Assembly (NCBI GenBank): GCA_964628215.1
Contig: CAZVNF010000212.1
Span: forward strand, 1 to 5,565
Direction of reading: 5' to 3'
DNA length: 5,565 nt
DNA from: CAIVAT01 sp964628215
GTDB taxonomy: Bacteria; Bacteroidota; Bacteroidia; Bacteroidales; FEN-979
A program made the position numbers and the translations under genes. Position 1 is the stretch's first letter. The number at the start of each line of letters is the position of its first letter. The notes beneath the pieces are model-generated. The model did no database searches and had not been told where the DNA came from. It was given only the letters and a program-made list of their open reading frames with translations. Positions 1-5,565 of this stretch are shown one piece after another.

Positions 1-80
1 GCGAGGTAGCGAGGTAGCGAGGTAGCGAGGTAGCGAGGTAGCGAAATAGCGAAATGGCGAAATGGCGAAATGGCGAAATG
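1..80. repeat. Tandem array of 8-bp units (GCGAGGTA / GCGAAATG)
   Basis: Ten uninterrupted 8-bp units start at the window edge, so the array may extend further left. Units 1-5 are GCGAGGTA, unit 6 (41-48) is the intermediate GCGAAATA, and units 7-10 (49-80) are GCGAAATG. A degenerate 9-base remnant, GTGAAAATG, follows at 81-89. The two-block layout with one hybrid unit suggests local block duplication. The last units overlap the first codons of the decarboxylase reading frame. There are no spacers, so this is a microsatellite-like array and not a CRISPR. Its function is unknown. Confidence 0.95.
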
Positions 81-1390
81 GTGAAAATGGGGAGCGGGTG
101 AATCATTTAACATTGAGTTCTGTTGGCAGTGTTTTGCGACTGGCCCTTTCGAAGGGATTGATCAGGGCGGAAGATACTGCTTTACTATTCTACGACCTTT
201 CATTCCTTGCCTCACGTATCAAGTTCCTGACCTCTGTATTTCCTGGTAATTCGTTGCATGCCCTGGCGATTAAAGCAAATCCATTGGCCAAAATCATGGA
301 GTTTGTGAGGGGAATTGCCCCAAATATCGGGGTTGAAGCTGCTTCCATTTGTGAAGTACATATGGGCCTGAAGGCAGGATACCGGCCGGATCAGGTTGTT
401 TTTGATTCTCCGGTAAAGACCATCCCTGAACTTGAATTTGCCATTAAAACCGGAATCCACATAAACATCGATAACCTTTTTGAATTGGACCGCGTGAGAA
501 AAATCATCCTGGCAGGTACCAGCATGCCAACAGGGACTATCGGACTCAGGATCAATCCTCAAATCGGTGTGGGGACCATTGCCGGATCCAGTGTGGCAGG
601 TGAGTATTCAAAATTCGGTGTGCCGTTCCGCTACTTCCAGGCTGAACTTGAAAATGCTTTCCTTACCTGTTCATGGCTTACCGGTGTGCACCTTCATGTT
701 GGTTCACAGGGATGCCCCATGAGCATGCTTGTTGACGGTATTGGAGTATTGTATGATTTTGTGATGGAAATGAACCAGAAAAGAATCCTCCGGGGCATGC
801 CCTCCATCTCGGTTTTTGATATCGGGGGTGGATTGCCCATCTCGTACAATACACACACTGAGCCTCCTTCAATGGAAGAATATGTTGCCAAAATCGTGGA
901 ACGGGCACCTCAGCTTTTCAATCCCGGCTCATTTAAACCGGTAACGGAATATGGCCGCTGGACTTACACCAATTCAGGTTGGTGTGCCAGCCGTGTTGAG
1001 TATGTTAAGCGTGACCCCACTGTCAACACAGCCATGATTCATGTAGGTGCTGACCTGTTTTTACGTGAGTGTTTAAATCCGAAGGACTGGCAGCACGAAT
1101 ACAGTGTTTTCGACCGGGAAGGACGGTTAAAGAGCGGGATTGATACCCTTCCGTACAACATTGCCGGTCCACTCTGTTTTTCCGGTGATATTATTGCTAA
1201 AAATGTGATATTACCAAAAATTGAGGAAGGAGATTTCCTGGTGATCCACGACACCGGGGGGTACACTTTCAGCATGTGGTCGCGCTATAACAGCAGGCAA
1301 ACTCCAAGGATAATCGGATATCGGGGTGAACAGTTTGAGATAATTAAAGAACGGGAGAGCCTGGAAGGGCTGGCGGGGTTTTGGGAGTAA
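62..1390 (+). CDS. PLP-dependent decarboxylase, LysA/ODC (group IV) fold, substrate uncertain
   Basis: The product belongs to the alanine-racemase-fold PLP decarboxylases (Orn/DAP/Arg decarboxylase 2 family), cytosolic enzymes that decarboxylate diaminopimelate, ornithine, arginine or carboxynorspermidine. Visible motifs in the 442-residue reading: AIKANP (69-74) with the likely PLP lysine K71, HVGSQG (212-217), the phosphate-binding DIGGG (253-257), TEYGRW (295-300) in place of the usual EPGR, CFSGD (372-376) with the active-site Cys372, and GGYTFSMWSRYN (399-410) in the C-terminal barrel. Length fits the family (about 400-450). In diaminopimelate decarboxylase the Cys motif is normally CESGD, with the Glu contacting substrate; here it is Phe, so LysA activity is doubtful and no symbol is given. 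The start is uncertain. The ATG at 62 lies inside the octamer array, with an in-frame TAG at 47-49 upstream. GTG at 98 (codon 13), preceded by GGGGAG at 89-94, would remove the repeat-derived residues and is a good alternative. It stands alone on this strand and ends 3 bp before a second repeat array. Confidence 0.9.
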   Translation: MAKWRNGENGERVNHLTLSSVGSVLRLALSKGLIRAEDTALLFYDLSFLASRIKFLTSVFPGNSLHALAIKANPLAKIMEFVRGIAPNIGVEAASICEVHMGLKAGYRPDQVVFDSPVKTIPELEFAIKTGIHINIDNLFELDRVRKIILAGTSMPTGTIGLRINPQIGVGTIAGSSVAGEYSKFGVPFRYFQAELENAFLTCSWLTGVHLHVGSQGCPMSMLVDGIGVLYDFVMEMNQKRILRGMPSISVFDIGGGLPISYNTHTEPPSMEEYVAKIVERAPQLFNPGSFKPVTEYGRWTYTNSGWCASRVEYVKRDPTVNTAMIHVGADLFLRECLNPKDWQHEYSVFDREGRLKSGIDTLPYNIAGPLCFSGDIIAKNVILPKIEEGDFLVIHDTGGYTFSMWSRYNSRQTPRIIGYRGEQFEIIKERESLEGLAGFWE

Positions 1391-1393
1391 AAA

Positions 1394-1441
1394 GTGGACA
1401 AGTGGACAAGGGGACAAGGGGACAAGGGGACAAGGGGACGA
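1394..1441. repeat. Tandem array of 8-bp units (GTGGACAA / GGGGACAA) with G-quadruplex motif
   Basis: There are six 8-bp units: two GTGGACAA (1394-1409), three GGGGACAA (1410-1433) and one GGGGACGA (1434-1441). The array begins 3 bp after the decarboxylase stop codon and ends 4 bp before the stop codon of the convergent minus-strand gene, so it makes up nearly the whole intergenic gap. Positions 1410-1437 hold four GGGG runs separated by three ACAA loops on the + strand, a regular four-tetrad quadruplex pattern. It would lie in the 3' tail of the decarboxylase mRNA. No conventional hairpin-plus-T-run terminator is visible here for either gene. Confidence 0.95.
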
Positions 1442-1445
1442 CTTG

Positions 1446-1982
1446 CTATGAGGTTCCTTTTTCGCCGGCAAACTGGTCGTCCTTGTTTTTAAAGAGTACG
1501 TTAAATGTGGTCAGGCTGCCGTAGATTCGTGTGATATATTGCTGCATATCCACCTTTTCAAGGTCGGTAAGTTCGCTTGCATTGAGTTTCTGTTCCAACA
1601 CACGCAGGCGGTCGCGTACCATGACAATTTTATGAAAAAACGCTTCCATGGGAACCTCTTTCTCCTTTAAGCCGGGTTCTCCGGGGAACATCACAAGTTT
1701 TCCGCCACTCCATTTGGAACCTAATGGAACCGTTTCATGAATATCGCTGAACCTTTGAAGCACCCGGATCAGGCTCTTTTCAATTTTCTCATAGGTAACC
1801 ATTTCAGGAGACGTTTCAACGGCTTCAATAGTGTCAAGTCCCACGAAATCGCGCAGAATCAACCTGGTTCCATGTTCAATGAAGGTAATTTCCCAGGCAT
1901 CGGAGCGAACCTGGATCACAACGCCTTTGCCGAATTGCGGATGTTTTACCCGCGAACCAATTCCTAATAGTGATTCTGCCAT
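1446..1982 (-). CDS. Conserved hypothetical protein with N-terminal UvrD/PcrA-tail-like Tudor motif
   Basis: A 178-residue protein with no signal peptide or membrane segment, so probably cytoplasmic. Residues 7-50 (GIGSRVKHPQFGKGVV at 7-22, then ITFIEHGTRLIL) resemble the small Tudor-like beta-barrel at the C-terminus of UvrD/PcrA helicases (the GDRVxHxxFGxG pattern). That element contacts RNA polymerase or nucleic acid in those enzymes. Residues 55-84 look helical, 91-103 (WSGGKLVMFPGEP) form a short conserved-looking segment, and 110-165 are helical and charged (KIVMVRDRLRVLEQKLN, then QQYITRIYGSLTTFNVLF). I associate this architecture with uncharacterised Bacteroidota proteins. The start at 1982 is chosen over the longer frame from 2048 because AGGGAG lies 4 nt upstream and the longer form would overlap the upstream gene by 47 bp. 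The gene follows the FISUMP gene by 19 bp on the same strand and is probably co-transcribed. A role in nucleic-acid or transcription processes is inferred only from the Tudor-like motif. Confidence 0.82.
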   Translation of the reverse strand: MAESLLGIGSRVKHPQFGKGVVIQVRSDAWEITFIEHGTRLILRDFVGLDTIEAVETSPEMVTYEKIEKSLIRVLQRFSDIHETVPLGSKWSGGKLVMFPGEPGLKEKEVPMEAFFHKIVMVRDRLRVLEQKLNASELTDLEKVDMQQYITRIYGSLTTFNVLFKNKDDQFAGEKGTS

Positions 1983-1986
1983 ACTA

Positions 1987-1992
1987 CTCCCT
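1987..1992 (-). promoter_or_regulatory. Shine-Dalgarno-like site deciding the start at 1982
   Basis: Read on the minus strand, AGGGAG is followed by the 4-nt spacer TAGT and then ATG at 1982-1980. The other ATG starts in this window lack a comparable site, so this one is unusual here. It supports the shorter 178-residue product over the frame opening at 2048. Confidence 0.6.
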
Positions 1993-2001
1993 GAATTTAG
2001 T

Positions 2002-2634
2002 TTATTTGTTCCGGACGCATCTAACTGAAAATCCGGAATTTTTATCATTGGTACTTAATCCCAATTCGTTTGATCTGCGAATAAAAAGCACATTTTTTGC
2101 GATTGTGTCATTAACCTTGTCTGCCGTCCAGCAGCCTCCCCATAAATTTAACCCGATGCAGGAACCATCCGCATGCCTGATGCCACTCAGCAGGGTGGAT
2201 TCCACAGCCGGGTGAACAACGCCCGGGATTCCTTTTGATTTCCCGATGGTATCCATATTCTGCATCTTTAATCCTGCAATGGAATCCCCTCCGAAGGTTT
2301 GAATCAGGATACCCCACTCCTTATCGGTGGGCAGATGCCAGCCTTTGGGACAAGAGGTTAGGGCAGCTTTCCAGGAATATAGCCTGCCAAAATTCACTTC
2401 ATTTACCGAATCATCGTTATAGGCCCAACTCCCAACCGGGGCATTGAAAGTTAAATTCCCTGTCATCCATACCTGCTTACCTTCCTTTACCCAATGATAA
2501 ACATGACCGTCACGAATATCGGTAAAAGTGCCGTTAACCTGCACCTGGGCATTCAAAATCAATGGGATAAAAGACAAACACATGAAAAGTGTGAACGATA
2601 TCCATAACCCTGAAAAGTAATGCGAATTTCTCAT
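2002..2634 (-). CDS. Secreted FISUMP-domain (Fib_succ_major) protein
   Basis: A 210-residue protein with a clear N-terminal signal peptide: a hydrophobic core at about residues 8-27, with likely signal peptidase I cleavage after LNA29, leaving Gln30 as the new N-terminus. The mature part is a single Fib_succ_major paralogous domain (TIGR02145, PF09603). Visible hallmarks are TDIRDGHVYHWVKEGKQVWM (38-57), GNLTFN (59-64), GRLYSWKAAL (83-92), CPKGWHLPTDKEW (95-107), SGIRHADGS (150-158), GGCWTAD (166-172) and the C-terminal SGFSVRCVRN (200-209). Four cysteines remain in the mature protein (95, 159, 168, 206), so periplasmic or surface disulfides are possible. The biochemical role of the domain is unknown; it resembles other secreted modules of Bacteroidota and Fibrobacter. 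Here it is the only domain, with no lipobox and no C-terminal sorting domain. It is the first gene of a probable two-gene unit with the Tudor-motif protein. Confidence 0.88.
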   Translation of the reverse strand: MRNSHYFSGLWISFTLFMCLSFIPLILNAQVQVNGTFTDIRDGHVYHWVKEGKQVWMTGNLTFNAPVGSWAYNDDSVNEVNFGRLYSWKAALTSCPKGWHLPTDKEWGILIQTFGGDSIAGLKMQNMDTIGKSKGIPGVVHPAVESTLLSGIRHADGSCIGLNLWGGCWTADKVNDTIAKNVLFIRRSNELGLSTNDKNSGFSVRCVRNK

Positions 2635-2807
2635 ATTGTATATTTATAAATTGTCCAGCAACCTGATTTTACAGAAATGTGACCGGTGAATAAGGATAAA
2701 TCTGCCGATCAGCCTAACTGCGCGTAAAAGTAATCAGAAAAACACAAATCCTGAGTTTTTACTCCGCATATTGTTTAATTTTGTAAAAAGATTCTAATCA
2801 CGGGAAC
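2635..2807. other. Divergent intergenic region between the FISUMP gene and hldD
   Basis: This 173-bp AT-rich spacer separates two outward-facing genes and should carry both promoters. On the + strand a good -7-like element (2776-2783) lies ahead of hldD. On the minus strand I find only weak candidates. There is no open reading frame, RNA gene or strong hairpin that I can support. Confidence 0.6.
2776..2783 (+). promoter_or_regulatory. Bacteroidota-type -7 element upstream of hldD
   Basis: TAATTTTG matches the TAnnTTTG -7 consensus used by the Bacteroidota primary sigma factor. It ends 24 bp before the hldD ATG, giving a short leader of roughly 15-20 nt. The -33 TTTG element is not evident at the expected spacing; only a T-run at 2756-2760 is nearby. 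The call therefore rests on the -7 match and position alone. Confidence 0.45.
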
Positions 2808-3794
2808 ATGATCGTAGTTACAGGAGCCGCCGGATTCATCGGGAGTTGCATGGTTGGCAAACTCAACAACAAGGGTTTTAAAAATTTGATTCTTGTGGAT
2901 GATTTCTCAAAAACCGGAAAAGACCGGAACCTTGCCCATAAAATTTACCAGGAAAAGATTGAACGCAGCCAGTTTTTTCCCTGGCTGGCCCTGCATGCCA
3001 GGGAAGTTGAATTTATCTTTCATATCGGGGCCCGCACCGACACCACCGAGTTCAACATGGCCATTTTCGATGAGCTGAACCTTAACTATACCAAAAGTTT
3101 ATGGAATGTATGCAGCGCCTTCCATATTCCACTGATTTATGCATCCTCTGCTGCCACTTACGGAGACGGTTCCCATGGTTATGATGACACCGACGGCAGC
3201 CTGAGCAATCGCTTGCAGCCACTCAACCCCTATGGTGTTTCTAAGAATGAATTCGACAAATGGGCATTGCAGCAAGTTACCGCTCCACCCAGGTGGTACG
3301 GGCTTAAATTTTTCAATGTATTCGGTCCGAATGAATATCATAAGGAGAGGATGGCATCCGTGGTGTTTCATGCCTTCAGACAGGCAGATAAACGGCCAGC
3401 CGGTGATGGAACAGGAACCGTGAAATTATTCCGGTCGCATAATCCGGATTTTGCGGATGGCGGGCAGTTGCGTGACTTTGTATATGTGAAGGACGTGATT
3501 GATGTGATGTTCTGGCTGATGGACCATGAAGCAGGTTCCGGTATCTACAATCTTGGCACAGGAAAGGCACGCACTTTTCTTGACCTGGCAAATGCAGTGT
3601 TTATGGCCATGAACCTCCCTCCTGCCATCGAATACATTGACACCCCTCCGGACATCCGTGACAAATACCAGTATTTTACTGAGGCTAAAATGGACAAATT
3701 GCATGCAGCCGGTTATTCGAGACCCTTTTACACACTCGAAACAGCCATTACGGAGTATGTGCAGGCATACCTTGTAGAAAACACCTGTTTCTGA
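2808..3794 (+). CDS. hldD: ADP-L-glycero-D-manno-heptose-6-epimerase
   Basis: This enzyme (also called RfaD, GmhD or WaaD) catalyses the last step of ADP-heptose synthesis. It epimerises ADP-D-glycero-D-manno-heptose at C6'' to the L-glycero form used for the LPS inner core, in the cytoplasm with bound NADP. The 328-residue product is an extended short-chain dehydrogenase with a TGAAGFIG Rossmann motif (5-12) and VDDFS (30-34) after the second strand. It has the HldD signature GARTDTTE (74-81), YASSAATYG (111-119), catalytic NPYGVSK with Tyr142 and Lys146, and FFNVFGPNEYHKERMASV (168-185). In that last segment Lys179 aligns with the second catalytic base of E. coli HldD. KLFRS (206-210), RDFVYVKDV (222-230) and YNLGTGKARTF (247-257) follow. 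Length and ATG start match the family (E. coli is 310 residues and begins with the same Rossmann strand). The other heptose genes (hldE, gmhA, gmhB) are not in the window. The protein looks intact and functional. Confidence 0.96.
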   Translation: MIVVTGAAGFIGSCMVGKLNNKGFKNLILVDDFSKTGKDRNLAHKIYQEKIERSQFFPWLALHAREVEFIFHIGARTDTTEFNMAIFDELNLNYTKSLWNVCSAFHIPLIYASSAATYGDGSHGYDDTDGSLSNRLQPLNPYGVSKNEFDKWALQQVTAPPRWYGLKFFNVFGPNEYHKERMASVVFHAFRQADKRPAGDGTGTVKLFRSHNPDFADGGQLRDFVYVKDVIDVMFWLMDHEAGSGIYNLGTGKARTFLDLANAVFMAMNLPPAIEYIDTPPDIRDKYQYFTEAKMDKLHAAGYSRPFYTLETAITEYVQAYLVENTCF

Positions 3795-3796
3795 TC

Positions 3797-3816
3797 TCAT
3801 TAATTTTTCATTAATT
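3797..3816. repeat. Direct repeat TCATTAATT, 11-bp period
   Basis: Two copies of TCATTAATT (3797-3805 and 3808-3816) are separated by TT, just after the hldD stop codon. The 11-bp spacing is close to one helical turn. They lie about 40 bp upstream of the candidate -7 element of the surface-protein gene, so they could be paired sites for a regulator. AT-richness makes chance a real alternative. Confidence 0.4.
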
Positions 3817-3851
3817 CTCCACATTGACAAAAATCATTCTGGTTTAATTGT

Positions 3852-3859
3852 TAAATTTG
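3852..3859 (+). promoter_or_regulatory. Bacteroidota-type -7 element upstream of the surface-protein gene
   Basis: TAAATTTG matches the TAnnTTTG consensus and ends 29 bp before the ATG at 3889. A TTGAC lies at 3824-3828 but is several bases too far upstream for a standard -33 element. The -7 element overlaps a perfect palindrome at 3854-3867. No Shine-Dalgarno sequence precedes the ATG, which is common in this phylum. Confidence 0.5.
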
Positions 3860-3867
3860 TACAAATT
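3854..3867. promoter_or_regulatory. Perfect 14-bp palindrome (possible operator) over the -7 region
   Basis: AATTTGTACAAATT is its own reverse complement, with arms 3854-3860 and 3861-3867 and no spacer. It covers the right part of the -7 element and the expected transcription start region, a position where a bound dimer could block initiation. An operator role is inferred from position and symmetry only. Confidence 0.35.
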
Positions 3868-3888
3868 AATCACGAAAAACACAACCTT

Positions 3889-5565
3889 ATGAAAAAGTAT
3901 TTATTGGTGTTTATGATGGCCTTCNNNNNNNNNNNNNNNNNNNNNNNNNNNNNNNNNNNNNNNNNNNNNNNNNNNNNNNNNNNNNNNNNNNNNNNNNNNN
4001 NNNNNNNNNNNNNNNNNNNNNNNNAACATTCTCCAAACCCAGATGAATGTTTCCTGGACAAACGGCAATGGCGGCAACCGGGTTGTCATGATCAACACAA
4101 CCAATTCATTCACTGCACCTGCCGACGGAACCAGCCCTACTGCAAACACAACCTACAGTGGTTCAGGCGAACAAGTGATTTACAACGGATCAGGAAGCAC
4201 CGTTCCCATCGTATTCGGACTAACCGCCAATACAACCTACTGGTTTCAGTCCTGGGAATACAACGGAACAGGTTCAGGAACATTATATTGCACATCTGCA
4301 GGTACAAACAATCCATTAAGCCAGACAACCGCAGCAACCGCAACGCCCCCCATTATCACTTCACCTACGGTAACGGCGATCGCTGCCACCTCCGCCGACC
4401 TGGGAGGAAACATCACTGCTGATGGCGGAAGTCCCATACTCGAACGAGGAACTGTTTGGAGTACCACCTCCCCGGTGACCATCGCCGACAACAAGCAAAT
4501 TGAAGGCGGAACTGCTACCGGAGTTTTTACCCATAACCGTACCGGCCTTCCATTCAATACACTCATTTATTATGCCGCTTTTGCAACAAATGCAGCCGGC
4601 ACAACATTAACCACTGAGTCAAGCTTTACAACCCTTTTTGGCGAACCTACCAACCAAGCCAGCACTTTTGCTGCCACTGCACCAACTTTTTCTACGGTTG
4701 TGACTACCTGGCTTGATAACGACGGAACCCAACCAGCCACCGGCTTTCTGGTTATGGGTAACACTACCGGCATTTTCACCCCCCCTACTGATGGTCAACA
4801 ACCAACGTCCGATCCGAATCTTGGTGACGGGAGTGGATTTGTTTATGTGAACCATGGAGGTAAAACCTTCACATGGAGCAGCTTGCTTAGTTCAACTCAC
4901 TATTATTTTATCATTTACGCCTATACCAATACAGGTTCAAACATTAATTATCTGATTGCAGATGCCCCCACAACGGATGTTACCACCCCTGTATTTATAC
5001 AGCCGCTTGCCGCATGGACATTTGACGCGACTCTTCCTGCCCCCAATACCCCCACATCTGTGGCTGCCAATTTTGGCGATCAAACAGGATCCGCGATGCT
5101 TTACGCAGATGGAACAAACAGCTCTTCAACATGGGTGACCGCCACAACTAATAATGAACTCACCTCTTTTGCAGGTACTTTAATAAATGATCCACGGGAA
5201 GGGGCTTCTGCTTTGGCAGGATTCACCTATACTCCGGTTGCCGGATTAGTACAGGCAGCCAATGGAAAGAGCATGGTTTTCAAATTCTCAATGACCGCAT
5301 TGCAGGATGCCATACTTAACTTTGCTGTAAGAGGCACATCCACCGGTTTTAACAGCCACCAATGGGCCTGGAGTACGGATGATGTTACTTACACGAATGT
5401 TGGACCCAATACAGCTGACAATTCCGGAAATTTTGTTTTAAAAACACTGGATCTCACCTCAGTTACCCAATTGAACGGAGCACCTACAGTCTATTTGAAA
5501 ATCACCTTTTCAGGAGCTTCCTCTTCCTCAGGCAACAACCGCCTCGACAATATCGTAATCAGGGC
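3889..5565 (+). CDS. Secreted modular surface protein with fibronectin-like repeats and a jelly-roll-like domain (gapped, 3' partial)
   Basis: The start MKKYLLVFMMAF (3889-3924) is a typical signal-peptide beginning, cut by the N run. From 4025 a single frame stays open to the window end (513 codons plus 2 bases, no stop). Post-gap residues 1-102 form a fibronectin-like module typical of Bacteroidota exoproteins (MNVSWTNGNGGNRVV, APADGTSP, LTANTTYWFQSWEYNGTG). Residues 108-203 are a second type (ATSADLGGNITADGGSP, ERGTVWS, YYAAFATNAAGT). Residues 206-321 are a third (GEPTNQASTF, TTWLDNDGTQPATGFLVM, HYYFIIYAYTNTG). Residues 328-513 look like a jelly-roll carbohydrate-binding-like domain (LAAWTFD, then FAVRGTSTGFNSHQWAWSTDD and RLDNIVIR at the window end). 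The protein is Thr, Ser, Asn and Gly rich with one Cys after the gap. Such proteins usually end in a type IX secretion sorting domain, which would lie beyond the window. An enzyme domain could also follow. Literal translation through the 100 N is out of frame, so the gap length is a placeholder. Joining both sides into one gene is inference. Confidence 0.75.
3925..4024. other. Assembly gap of exactly 100 N
   Basis: One hundred unresolved bases fall 12 codons into the surface-protein gene. A round 100 is the usual placeholder for unknown length. The open frame after the gap starts at 4025, which is not in phase with ATG 3889 if 100 bases are counted; a true gap that is a multiple of 3 would restore one frame. 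Repeated fibronectin-like modules are a likely cause of the assembly break, so the missing piece may be much longer. Confidence 0.97.

Noticed and set aside
1..80. CRISPR array
   Set aside because: The units are 8 bp and contiguous, with no spacers and no cas genes nearby.
1..89. Phase-variable start codon through octamer slippage
   Set aside because: Because the ATG lies within the unit, gain or loss of whole units leaves an ATG at the same distance and phase as long as at least three ATG-bearing units remain. There is also an alternative GTG start outside the array.
1211..1471. Minus-strand reading frame rich in Pro, Leu, Cys and Ser (LVPLSPCP-type repeats)
   Set aside because: It is the translation of the octamer array at 1394-1441 plus the antisense of the decarboxylase end. 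There is no independent coding signal, and it overlaps two well-supported genes.
2002..2048. Longer N-terminus for the Tudor-motif protein from the ATG at 2048
   Set aside because: It would overlap the FISUMP coding end by 47 bp and add a low-complexity leader, whereas AGGGAG lies correctly ahead of the ATG at 1982.
2725..2732. Minus-strand -7 element (TACTTTTA) for the FISUMP gene
   Set aside because: It lacks the final G of the consensus, and the nearest TTTG (complement of 2745-2748) is only 12 bp away. It would also leave a leader of about 85 nt. Too weak to annotate.
3889..4422. A + strand frame running straight through the N gap
   Set aside because: After the gap this frame gives a His/Cys/Arg-rich, domain-less peptide that stops at 4422. 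The frame starting at 4025 gives recognisable fibronectin-like modules and stays open for 513 codons.
4246..4855. Several minus-strand open frames opposite the surface-protein gene
   Set aside because: They are Val/Ala/Pro-rich antisense translations of the Thr/Ala-rich coding strand, with no start context or domains.

Overview
The window looks like chromosome from a Gram-negative member of the Bacteroidota. The evidence is a Fib_succ_major (FISUMP) secreted protein, a lone UvrD-tail-like protein of a type I associate with Bacteroidota, a long surface protein built of Bacteroidota-style fibronectin-like modules, two TAnnTTTG promoter elements, AT-rich spacers with few Shine-Dalgarno sequences, and an LPS heptose gene. 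The species cannot be named from this sequence. A run of 100 N shows that it comes from a draft scaffold.

Layout from left to right. Positions 1-80 hold a tandem array of 8-bp units that runs into the start of a PLP-dependent decarboxylase of the LysA/ornithine decarboxylase fold (62-1390, +). A second, unrelated array, also with an 8-bp unit, fills the gap after that gene (1394-1441). It contains a regular four-run GGGG motif able to form a G-quadruplex. Two minus-strand genes converge on this array: a FISUMP secreted protein (2634 to 2002) and, 19 bp downstream of it, a 178-residue protein with an N-terminal Tudor-like motif (1982 to 1446). They are probably co-transcribed. A 173-bp divergent spacer separates them from hldD (2808-3794, +), the epimerase that makes ADP-L-glycero-D-manno-heptose for LPS core. 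After a 94-bp spacer with a -7-like element, a 14-bp palindrome and an 11-bp-period direct repeat, a large secreted surface protein begins at 3889. It is interrupted by the N gap (3925-4024), continues open from 4025 and leaves the window unfinished at 5565.

The genes do not form one pathway. The cell-envelope theme is shared by hldD, the FISUMP protein and the surface protein, while the decarboxylase is metabolic. I see no CRISPR array, transposase, phage gene, RNA gene or defence system. The points most worth a second look are the paired octamer arrays around the decarboxylase, the G-quadruplex motif between convergent genes, and the altered substrate-site motifs of the decarboxylase.
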